DNA of 17,668 bases, taken from the NCBI GenBank assembly GCA_010279815.1, contig QEOQ01000353.1, positions 544,121 through 561,788 on the forward strand, written 5' to 3'. The notes beneath the pieces are model-generated. The model saw nothing but the letters and a program-made list of their open reading frames with translations. It ran no database searches and had not been told where the DNA came from. Shown piece by piece: positions 11,501 to 17,668 of this stretch (position 1 is the stretch's first letter; every line of letters starts with the position of its first letter). This DNA comes from Brachionus plicatilis. Taxonomy: Eukaryota; Rotifera; Eurotatoria; Ploima; Brachionidae. The position numbers were made by a program, and so were the translations under genes.

Positions 11501-14500
11501 ACCACGAGCTGATCGTGGTCGACATCCAAGGCGTCGGCGACCTCTACACCGACCCTCAAATTCACACAGTCCAAGGCGACGACTACGGCGACGGCAATCT
11601 GGGAACCAAAGGCTTCGCCCTCTTCTTCTACAGCCACGTATGCAACGACATCTGCCGCAGCCTCAACTTGACCAAGTTCGATCTGGCACCCAGTGAAATG
11701 GAAAACCAGGAGCGCTTCATCTCCAAAATGAAGGACAAAAAGTGCGTGGCCACCAAGGCCAAGGCGACCAAGCTCCCAAGCTTTGTTCCATGTGTTTCGG
11801 CGCGCAACAGGTACCTGCTCAACCGGCTCAGCTGTTCGGACGACAACGACCTGGCCGAAATAGACGAATCCGAGGGCTATTCATCGGCGTCGCCGTGTTT
11901 CTCGCCCGGCATCCAAATAGTGCCGTGTTTCAGCCAAAACGCGGCCTCGCTGAGCCGCTCCAACCCCATCGGCATCGGCCTGCTGGCCAAAAGCTTCAAC
12001 AGCAACCACTCGAACAACACAAGCTTTGTGGAGTCGCCCTTTGATAACGAGGACGCCTACAAGTTCTTCAACTCGAACGAGTTCAATAGGCCGAGGGCGT
12101 CCGGCGTTGTCGAGGAACGGGACGCGTTGCTCAACGCCGACACTGAGTTCAGGCGCAAACTGGTGCGACTCGAGTCCTTCGAGTCTGTGTTGGGAAAAAT
12201 TCATCTGGAAATGTGCAAGTACCACGAGGTGGGCCGGTTTGTGCATCAAGAAAATGACGCTTTTGACCAGCAGGCTGCTTTTTACCACCTTCAATTGGCT
12301 GCCAATCTCGGACTCACTGATGCTCTGGTCAATTGTGCCAAAATTTATATGCAACTGCCACATGACATCTTGCCTGAATTCAAAATAGAGGTTTTTTTTT
12401 TTTGTTTTTTTTTTTGGTTCAGATTTGTCCAAGATCAAGGATTTTATTGTTGGAAAATTTTTTCAAAGAAGCCTTGGAAATTTTTTTTTTACAAAAAATA
12501 CACCAAAGAGATTGTGCACATTTAAAAAAAAAGTTGCTCCAGAGTTGCTTAAAAGTCCCAAAAAAAAGTCCAAGTCCGGACTTTTTTTTTTTTTTCAAAA
12601 GTCCGAGCAAAGACTTGAAAATTTTTTTTTTAAATTTGCTAGATCAGACTTAATATCAAAAAAATTTTATACTCTTGGGTTGTCTAATGCAATAGATTTG
12701 CCAAATGTCAGAATTTTGTTGCAATTTTAGCATAAATGTCTTCACAATATTCAAACCTGGACTTGGACTTATGAGAAAAAATTTTAAAAAAAAGTCCGGA
12801 CTTGGAACTTTTAAACAACTCTGAGTTGCTCGATAAAATTTTTTTTATCTGCAAAAAAAACTTGTGCTTTTTAGATAGCCCTATTTGCCAGGAATAAAAA
12901 CATATTGTTGTTTTTTTAGTTGGTTAGAGGCGCTTCATTGTATTTAATTTTAAGTATAACCACCATTTTTAACGATATTATGTGATAAAGATAAATTCTA
13001 ATTATAAAATTTTTTTTTTTGTGAACCAAAATTAAAAAAAATTAGTTCAAAACAACGTATTCTATTAAAAGAAAATTTTTTAATTAGTTATCTAACTATT
13101 TTTCTTCTTAAATAACGTTTTTTTGATGAAAAATATGATTTTTAATAAAATCATAATATCTAATAGCGCCCCAATGATTTCGATCAAATAATTAATGATA
13201 AATCTTTAGAAATATTTAATAATTAAACCCTCGATTTTTTTTTACAGACTGTATTTATTTTTTTTTCACTGAAGGGAAACTGTAAGCATTTATTATACGG
13301 TATTTTTGAATTTGGATTTTATTTAAATCAAAAATTTTTTTTTCTAATATAAATTAATATTGTTTTTAAAACAAGTTATTCTAAACGGTAAAAAAATGTG
13401 TCAATATGATTTAATCTTCTTCTTTGTATTATTTCTTTAGAATTCATAATCTGGAAAAAGTATTACCGTAAACCTTTGCCCAGCATACTAGGAATAAACC
13501 TGAAATTTAACCGGAATTCTATATGGAATAGTTCCCATCGAAACCATGTTAAAGTAATTTTTTTGAATTTTTTAAGAATTCCGGTTAAAATTAAGAAATG
13601 TTCTATTAATAAAAGCTAAATTTAACTAATGTTCTAATAAATTTCGGGCGTTTATTCCAGAATTAAAAAAAAAAAAATTGAAAAAATGTAGAATTGAATT
13701 CGAATTTGTTTATAAGTCAAAATTAAGGATTCTTCCAATTTTTGAGTTTATTCTATGTGTAAAAAATGAAAAAAATCGGAACTTAATTTAATAAATATAT
13801 GTATATAATTGAAATTTTATTTGCTTGGTCGGATAATTTTTCCATTTTCATCTCTAGGAAGTCTCTTACGACCCCTTTTTTTTACTGTTGTATTTTCTTG
13901 GGAATCTGTATTGTTTCCAACAGGCTGAGGCTGAGGCCGAGTATTTTGAACTAAAGCCTGGGGTCGGGGCTGAGATTGAAGTTGGCTATTTAAATCATTT
14001 AAAACATAACGCCCTGATAACTGGAATCGTTGAGTCTGAGCTTGAGAAGTTTTTACAGGAGTTAGATCATTTAGATTACGATTTGACAACATGTTAGGAT
14101 GTGTAAAAAAAAGGGGTCGTAAGAGACTTCCTAGAGATGAAAATGGAAAAATTATCCGACCAAGCAAATAAAATTTCAATTATATACATATATTTATTAA
14201 ATTAAGTTCCGATTTTTTTCATTTTTTACACATAGAATAAACTCAAAAATTGGAAGAATCCTTAATTTTGACTTATAAACAAATTCGAATTCAATTCTAC
14301 ATTTTTTCAATTTTTTTTTTTTAATTCTGGAATAAACGCCAGAAATTTATTAGAACATTAGTTAAATTTAGCTTTTATTAATAGAACATTTCTTAATTTT
14401 AACCGGAATTCTTAAAAAATTCAAAAAAATTACTTTAACATGGTTTCGATGGGAACTATTCCATATAGAATTCCGGTTAAATTTCAGGTTTATTCCTAGT

Positions 14501-16867
14501 ATGCTGGGCAAAGGTTTACGGTATCTAAATTAAATATAGCCTTAAAGGCATCTTGAAGTTTAGGATCAAAAAATCAGATCAAAAAAATCAGATCAAAAAG
14601 TAATTTTTTTATAACTTTTGAATGGTATTTGATTAAATCTCTCTGCAAAATGCTAAATAATGCAACAAACATGCTGAATATTAGAAAAGGCTCTGCAAAA
14701 ACTCTGCAATTAAATTGCGAAGTTGAATTAAATACTTTTTAATGACATGCATTTTCCTGCAAAATTGCAGAGTTTTTGCAGAGCCTTTTCTAATATTCAG
14801 CGTGTTTTTTGCATTATTTAGCATTTGCAGAGAGATTTAATCAAGTACCATTCAAAAGTTATAAAAAAATTACTTTTTGATCTGATTTTTTGATCTTAAA
14901 CTTCAAGATGCCGCCTTAAAGGGAACACAACTACTTTTAAAGTTATCGAATATTGATAAAATTATGTAAAAATTTAGCAAACACTAAATTTTTAAGTCTT
15001 TTTTTAAGGAAATATAACTAAAATTTTGAAAATAATATTTTTCCTTATTTTTTTTTGGAGCAAACTTTTGCTAGAAATATGCACAACCTCTTTGGGCAAA
15101 TTGTTGTTAAGGGAATGAAGAAAATAAAAAAAATTTTTTTAAAAAAATGCACAAAATTTACAGTACAAATTAAAACGAACTTGAATGCATTTTGTTCTTC
15201 GGCTCTTCCTCAACTCTTCCTTTCCTCAACTTTTCCTTTCCTTTCCTAAGAGTTGAAGAAAGGAATATTTGAGGAAAAGATAAGTTAAGGAAAGGAAGGG
15301 CCGAGAAAGTATATTGAATAAAATACCTCAAAATTCATTTTTTTACCTCAAATTTATTAGAATTACACCAATTAATAAGAAAAAAAATAAAAATGTGATA
15401 AAAAAGTGTCATATTATTTATCAAATTAATTGTAAAGTAGTTAAATCCATATCGATTATAAAAAAATTTATTGGTGAAATTTATTTATTTTTATTCCTTT
15501 TGAATATAAAAAGAACAATCTATATAAAAAATTAAAATGATCGGGGCAATTGGGTGAAAATTCGGCTAACCGGGTTAATGTGCCCTACTAAAAAATGGGG
15601 CAATCGACATTTTAGAACATTTAAAAAATTGTGAATTAAAAGAGATATTCCTTAAATAAAATAAATTTTCAATTAGGAATTCCAAAAAAAAATTCCATAA
15701 AATTATTATTTTTTAATTAAAAATTAAAAAAAATGTCCTTTAATAGAGAATTTAAAAGAAATATTTTTTTTCCTGCTCTGGTGAGTAAAAATTTGCGATT
15801 CTATAATTTATTTCGAAACAAACAAAACTAAAATTTTAATTAAAAATTTTTTCCAATTCTTATTTATAAAAATTTAACAGATAATAAAGATATTTATTAG
15901 ATTAATATTCCGGTTCTTTTAAAATGAGATAATTTTAATGACGCTGGTTTGTTGAAAAAGACTGATCATTAAATTTATGGTCATTGTGAATTAATTTTTT
16001 GCCTTTCAAGGCTTTTTCTTTCCTCCTGGTATTGGTTTACCACCAATTACAGTATCTAAATACTTTTCTTGAATTTTATTTTAGCTTATTTAAAATTTTT
16101 TATTTTTGTCTATGAACGGAATGAATATTTATATTTATTAATACTTTTCTAGCTTAAACTTTTTAAAATAAAGAATCAAAATTAATTAAAATTTATAATC
16201 TTTTAGTTTTTTTTTATATTTTTTTACATCAATTTAGTGATCAATGATATTCACCAAACCAGAATCATTAAAATACATTTTGGACAAGACCTTACATCCT
16301 ATCTTCTATAAATTATGAAGTAAAAAACTCTATTAAGGAATAAATAATTTAATAATAAACTAAGTTTTGAATATTTTTAATTTTTAAAATTTTAGGAAAA
16401 TGAAAGCAATTATGAGCTAGGCTTTGAAATGTTTGTTGAAGCAGCTGAAAAAGGCGAAAAGAGCTCTTTGTGCTTTGTGGCCAAAGCATTCGACACTGGA
16501 ATCGGTTTGCCAAAGTCAAGGTAGATGGAAAAAAAAAATTTAGAAAAATTTTAATTATTTTTTTAATAGAGAAATTGACTGGTTCCGAGCCATTGAGTAT
16601 TATAGAAAAATAATAGGTAATAGTTCAGAGGACAGGGGGCTAGATGACGGCTTTTACGATATTAGCACTGAATGTGAGCCTGTGTACACAATTTTGGCCA
16701 GAATGGGCGAAATGCACATGGAGGGTAGTCATGGAATTGAGCAGAATTATACCGAAGCGGCTGATTTGTTCAACGAAGCAGCCGAGCTGGCCATGCAAAA
16801 TGGCAAGGGCAGACTGGCAAACAAATATTTTGATTTGGCCGAAAAAACCAGTGCTCTCTGCGACTAG
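8125..16867 (+). CDS. EEF2K: Eukaryotic elongation factor 2 kinase (eEF2K), complete, 5 exons
   Basis: Spliced CDS is join(8125-8543, 8605-8743, 11284-12390, 16396-16520, 16570-16867), 695 codons plus TAG; human eEF2K is about 725 aa. The family is a calcium/calmodulin-activated alpha-kinase that phosphorylates eEF2 and slows translation elongation in the cytosol. Visible in order: a calmodulin-binding-like basic helix around W76 (ERWQNAAKKLKFM, 74-86) followed by DPW; the alpha-kinase domain (about 100-315) with ATP-site lysine in ASNYVAK (K161), catalytic VVDIQGVGD (D266), metal-site TDPQIH (D276), glycine loop GDGNLG (288-293) and zinc ligands H252, H304, C306, C310; a Ser/acidic-rich linker (about 320-480); and C-terminal Sel1-like helical repeats (about 487-690) ending near KGRLANKYF. 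All splice sites are GT-AG and homology continues across every junction. The start is the first in-frame ATG after an in-frame TAG (8116-8118), with A at -3. Family and catalytic residues are clear; exact exon ends are inferred from homology. Confidence 0.95.
8605..8743 (+). CDS. EEF2K: eEF2K exon 2: ATP-binding lysine segment
   Basis: Codes residues 140-186. It contains KKLSNF, ASNYVAK (ATP-site lysine K161) and YFDDVRLQMDAKFW, all typical of eEF2K. The acceptor is TTAAG|C after a T-rich tract; intron 1 is only 61 nt (8544-8604). The donor is TGG|GTAATT at 8744 (phase 0). Confidence 0.93.
9845..10127 (+). repeat. Half-copy of the GGCATCTTGAAG-type MITE, interrupted by a nested repeat
   Basis: 9847-9895 (ACATCTTGAATTTTAGGATCA...CAGAT) and 10048-10127 (AAATCTCTCTGCAAAATGCT...AAACTCTGCAAT) match the left arm of the 14547-14912 element in order. 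Between them sits the 123-bp repeat (9921-10043). No right arm is present, so this is a truncated, older copy. Confidence 0.75.
9921..10043 (+). repeat. 123-bp dispersed repeat, copy 1 (nested)
   Basis: Runs from TAATATCTAATAGCGCCCCAA to TTTCACTGAGGGG and matches 13154-13276 in the same orientation and length with about nine differences by my count. It interrupts a MITE half-copy, so it is younger than that MITE insertion or part of a variant of it. No clear terminal inverted repeats; type unknown. Confidence 0.8.
10264..10500 (+). repeat. Divergent direct repeat, two units about 184 bp apart
   Basis: GTAAATTAATACAGGTGAAG near 10266 and GTAAATTTATACAGGTGAAA near 10449 begin similar stretches of about 50 bp that end at TTCTTGGTT and TTCTCAGTT. 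A related TTTACAGGTGAA occurs near 2952. Function unknown. Confidence 0.4.
10786..11184 (+). repeat. Pair of 28-bp conserved direct repeats in intron 2
   Basis: 10786-10813 and 11157-11184 are identical except for one base and contain GCATTGACTCAGTCCT, which stands out from the A/T-rich surroundings. Similar A/T-rich sequence (TTTTTTATTAAA..., AAATCTTGG(T/C)AAGAAAAA) precedes both, so this is probably a ~370-bp segmental duplication or two copies of one repeat. Confidence 0.5.
11284..12390 (+). CDS. EEF2K: eEF2K exon 3: catalytic core, zinc site, regulatory linker, first Sel1-like repeat
   Basis: Codes residues 187-555, starting A-E-V-Y-N-R-H directly after W186 (acceptor AAG|GCT). It carries the kinase C-lobe with VVDIQGVGDLYTDPQIH, GDGNLG and FFYSHVCNDIC, then the linker with YLLNRLSCSDD, which resembles the basophilic RPLS-acidic phosphosite region of vertebrate eEF2K, then GKIHLEMCKYHEVGRF and AANLGLTDAL as the start of the Sel1-like repeats. 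It is far richer in G+C and C-ending codons than its surroundings. The 3' end is placed at GAG|GTTTTT because homology resumes at 16396; this is a poor donor sequence. Confidence 0.92.
12540..12823. mobile_element. 284-bp hAT-type MITE with perfect 8-bp TSD
   Basis: Terminal inverted repeats begin CAGAGTTGCTTAAAAGTCC on the left and CAGAGTTGTTTAAAAGTTCC on the right (reverse-complemented), extending inward through AAGTCCGGACTTTTTTT. It is flanked by the 8-bp direct repeat AGTTGCTC at 12532-12539 and 12824-12831. CAGAG-type ends plus an 8-bp duplication are the classic hAT signature. There is no coding capacity. It starts only 150 nt after the exon 3 donor. Confidence 0.88.
13154..13276 (+). 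repeat. 123-bp dispersed repeat, copy 2
   Basis: Partner of 9921-10043. Here it is not surrounded by the MITE sequence, which supports it being an independent unit. It carries the same landmarks: TAGCGCCCCAAT, AAACCCTCGA and TTTTTTTCACTGA. Confidence 0.8.
13466..13885 (+). repeat. Left terminal inverted repeat of the fold-back element
   Basis: 420 bp, reverse complement of 14103-14521. On the minus strand its inner end encodes KKRGRKRLPRD...RPSK and then TAA. Confidence 0.88.
13817..14092 (-). CDS. Small coding-like ORF inside the fold-back element (91 aa, possibly captured host sequence)
   Basis: An open frame on the minus strand begins MLSNRNLNDLTPVKTS, continues Q/P-rich (QSQPRPQ, TRPQPQPVG) and ends with a basic tail, KKRGRKRLPRDENG then IIRPSK and TAA. 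RGRKR resembles an AT-hook or nuclear-localisation core; this is inference from composition. I do not recognise the family. The frame can be extended 29 codons upstream to 14179, but that part is only the antisense of the opposite repeat arm, so I prefer the internal Met. The segment is more G+C-rich than the rest of the intron, which suggests capture of an exon. It could also be non-coding and open by chance. Confidence 0.35.
   Translation of the reverse strand: MLSNRNLNDLTPVKTSQAQTQRFQLSGRYVLNDLNSQLQSQPRPQALVQNTRPQPQPVGNNTDSQENTTVKKRGRKRLPRDENGKIIRPSK
14103..14521 (-). repeat. Right terminal inverted repeat of the fold-back element
   Basis: 419 bp, reverse complement of 13466-13885. The same coding-like segment is therefore present a second time here on the plus strand (about 14105-14171), but it lacks the upstream open frame. 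Confidence 0.88.
14547..14912. mobile_element. 366-bp MITE with GGCATCTTGAAG ends and 8-bp TSD
   Basis: Left arm about 14547-14713 and right arm about 14761-14912 are inverted repeats starting GGCATCTTGAAGTTTA; the left arm has an extra copy of an AAAATCAGATC unit. It is flanked by the perfect direct repeat GCCTTAAA (14539-14546 and 14913-14920). It lies 25 bp from the fold-back element. The superfamily is uncertain: the 8-bp TSD fits hAT, P or Merlin-type, and the ends are not typical hAT ends. Confidence 0.87.
15198..15307. repeat. Pyrimidine/purine palindrome
   Basis: A run of C/T (TTCGGCTCTTCCTCAACTCT, TTCCTTTCC units) is followed by its imperfect reverse complement in A/G (GGAAAGGAAGGGCCGAGAA). 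The inner arms TCAACTCT and AGAGTTGA also pair. Such sequence can form a hairpin or triplex. No TSD found. Confidence 0.6.
16396..16520 (+). CDS. EEF2K: eEF2K exon 4: Sel1-like repeat
   Basis: Codes residues 556-596 plus two bases of codon 597: helices with FEMFVEAAEKGEKSSL and VAKAFDTGIGLP, matching the family pattern of a helical repeat followed by VARAFDSG. The acceptor is TTTTAG|GAA and the donor AAG|GTAGAT. The acceptor lies at the end of the 4005-nt transposon-rich intron 3. Confidence 0.92.
16570..16867 (+). CDS. EEF2K: eEF2K exon 5: C-terminal Sel1-like repeats and stop
   Basis: Codes residues 597-695. The acceptor is AATAG|A, so codon AG|A (R597) spans the 49-nt intron 4. It contains DWFRAIEYYRK, the YTILARMGEM helix, and AADLFNEAAELAMQNGKGRLANKYF, corresponding to the conserved eEF2K tail needed for eEF2 recruitment in the vertebrate enzyme. 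It ends in C-D-TAG with an immediately following in-frame TAA. Confidence 0.93.
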
Positions 16868-16880
16868 TAATCAAAATGAT

Positions 16881-16886
16881 AATAAA
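16881..16886 (+). promoter_or_regulatory. Candidate eEF2K polyadenylation signal
   Basis: AATAAA lies 13 nt after the stop codon; another is at 17038-17043. In DNA this AT-rich either could be chance. The nearer one would give a very short 3' UTR. Confidence 0.35.
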
Positions 16887-17163
16887 TTTGTAAATAAGGA
16901 GATTCTTGGATATTTCATTAGACTATAAAAAGTTACTTTTTAATTTGAGAACTTGAGTTTTTTTTTAACAGTGAATCTCCCAGTCTTTTAATTTGATTTT
17001 TTTTTAAAAGTAAAAAAACATTTTTATACAAGATAAAAATAAATATTTATTAAATTTAATTAAATTTTTTTCTTTTTTACGAAAAAATTTAATAATAATT
17101 TCGTAATTGTTAATTGGCAATTTTTTCAAAATTTAGAAGCAATGTTGGTGATTAAAATTCAAT

Positions 17164-17169
17164 TTTATT
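17164..17169 (-). promoter_or_regulatory. Possible polyadenylation signal of the FBXL4-like gene
   Basis: AATAAA on the minus strand, about 140 nt past the TGA. Weak, because such hexamers are frequent by chance in this DNA. Confidence 0.2.
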
Positions 17170-17310
17170 TAAGTAAAAAAAAATTAATTTTCAAAAATTA
17201 AAATTATCTAACTAAAAATATCAAAGCGCTAAAAAAATAAATCGTGCTGAATCCGCATCTTAAAAATGTACAATTAAAAAACTAAAAATTAAAAAAAAAA
17301 ATTAATTTGA

Positions 17311-17668
17311 TCATTTCTGACTTGTTTTAATAGAGCAATTCGGAAACATCTGAGAAAATTCGATTATTTGTTCTCTATCTTCATAAAAACAGAATGAAAT
17401 GTCAAAGAGCTTCAGTTTTTTGCAATTCTTTAGAACCCTATTTAAAAAGAAAAAAAATTTTTTTTAATAAAATTGATTAAGTAAAATCTACAATTCAACT
17501 GTTTCCTTTGATATTGATCTAGAGCCCAGAATATCAAGCTGTTCAATTTGTAATCCTTTCTGAGATATCAAATAGAGCTCGTTATCTGACACTCTTTTAA
17601 AAATAATTATTTTTGAATTTAATATATTTTATTCAATTTTACCTTAGCGATGTCAAAAATAATTTTCG
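17311..17668 (-). CDS. FBXL4: C-terminal end of an FBXL4-like F-box/LRR protein, 3 exons, 5' part outside window
   Basis: Minus-strand exons are 17668-17643 (continues off the window), 17593-17492 and 17437-17311 (stop TGA), with introns of 49 and 54 nt that are GT-AG and in phase. Together they give 84 residues containing RKLFLTS, VSDNELYLI, IEQLDILGSRSIS, LVLKNCKKLKLFDISFC and a tail FPNCSIKTSQK. This is leucine-rich-repeat sequence and aligns by eye with the end of animal FBXL4 (LQQLDILG, LDVSFC, FPKVFIKKS). FBXL4 is a mitochondrial F-box protein of an SCF ubiquitin ligase that restrains mitophagy by turning over BNIP3/NIX; that role is family knowledge and not visible here. Only the last two to three repeats are present, so another FBXL paralogue is possible. 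The gene is convergent with eEF2K. Confidence 0.72.

Larger units (their letters stand above)
13466..14521. mobile_element. 1056-bp fold-back DNA transposon (TA-flanked, ~420-bp terminal inverted repeats)
   Basis: The left arm 13466-13885 and right arm 14103-14521 are reverse complements; over the whole length I found one substitution (in the GGGCG/TGGCG region) and one A-run length difference. Ends are CCGTAAACC...GGTTTACGG, each flanked by TA, as expected for a TA target duplication (Tc1/mariner-like or related). Each arm has a subterminal hairpin built on AACCGGAATTC (13506-13520 against 13576-13589). The central ~217 bp are richer in G+C and read as protein on the minus strand (see 13817-14092). 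No transposase is present, so it is non-autonomous. The near-identity of the arms means either a recent insertion or arm homogenisation. Confidence 0.88.
12391..16395 (+). other. eEF2K intron 3 (4005 nt), packed with mobile elements
   Basis: Begins GTTTTTTTTT and ends TTTTAG. It contains a hAT-type MITE (12540-12823), a 123-bp dispersed repeat (13154-13276), a 1056-bp fold-back element (13466-14521), a 366-bp MITE (14547-14912) and a pyrimidine/purine palindrome (15198-15307). From 15308 to 16395 I see only A/T-rich sequence apart from a short G-rich patch at 15541-15600. Confidence 0.85.

Noticed and set aside
11368..12438. Several other-frame and antisense open frames over eEF2K exon 3
   Set aside because: Shadows created by the G+C-rich exon; the plus frame 11284-12390 matches eEF2K throughout.
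12391..12730. F/K-rich frames after exon 3
   Set aside because: Built from T and A homopolymers and MITE sequence inside intron 3; not similar to eEF2K, whose homology resumes at 16396.
13888..14097. Plus-strand 69-codon frame within the fold-back element
   Set aside because: Overlaps antisense to the minus frame with the basic tail; the plus frame has no recognisable motif. Either could be chance, but the minus frame is the better candidate.
15055..15535. Two plus-strand open frames in intron 3
   Set aside because: One runs through A-runs and the pyrimidine palindrome, the other is almost pure I/K/N; both look compositional.
15960..16070. GGKPIPGGKK-like minus-strand fragment near 16020-16060
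   Set aside because: Short, interrupted by a stop and without a family match; could be a relic or chance.
1..17668. CRISPR arrays, operons, bacterial promoters, tRNA or rRNA genes
   Set aside because: None seen; the spliced metazoan genes and MITEs show this is eukaryotic nuclear DNA.

Overview
The window reads as nuclear DNA of a very AT-rich animal. It holds one complete protein-coding gene, the 3' end of a second gene on the opposite strand, and many small non-autonomous transposons and transposon remnants. The organism call is inference: the genes are metazoan in type, spliceosomal introns are present (several only about 50-60 nt), coding exons stand out sharply from A/T-rich noncoding DNA, and the standard stop codons are used. 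A small invertebrate such as a monogonont rotifer would fit, but the sequence alone does not prove it.

Layout. 1-8124 is noncoding as far as I can see. It contains a decayed LINE reverse-transcriptase C-terminus (1821-2027, minus), a decayed PiggyBac-like transposase (about 4290-4902, minus), and several short inverted-repeat elements, three of them with 8-bp target-site duplications (TSDs; the one at 7213-7296 is imperfect). 8125-16867 (plus) is a complete five-exon gene for eukaryotic elongation factor 2 kinase (eEF2K). I reconstruct it as 695 aa with the calmodulin-binding segment, the alpha-kinase domain, a regulatory linker and C-terminal Sel1-like repeats in the expected order. Introns 1 and 4 are tiny (61 and 49 nt). 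Introns 2 (2540 nt) and 3 (4005 nt) are swollen by mobile elements. 17311-17668 (minus) is the C-terminal end of an FBXL4-like F-box/leucine-rich-repeat protein in three exons, convergent with eEF2K; the two stop codons are about 440 nt apart.

Mobile elements are the richest part of the window. Intron 3 carries a 284-bp hAT-type MITE with a perfect 8-bp TSD, a 1056-bp TA-flanked fold-back element whose ~420-bp arms are nearly identical and which carries a small coding-like insert, and a 366-bp MITE with an 8-bp TSD. Relatives of these occur in intron 2 and upstream of the gene. A 123-bp dispersed repeat appears in both long introns, once nested inside another repeat.

The two genes have no obvious joint function: eEF2K slows translation elongation by phosphorylating eEF2, and FBXL4 is a mitochondrial F-box protein. 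They are simply convergent neighbours. I see no prokaryotic features, CRISPR arrays, tRNAs or rRNAs.
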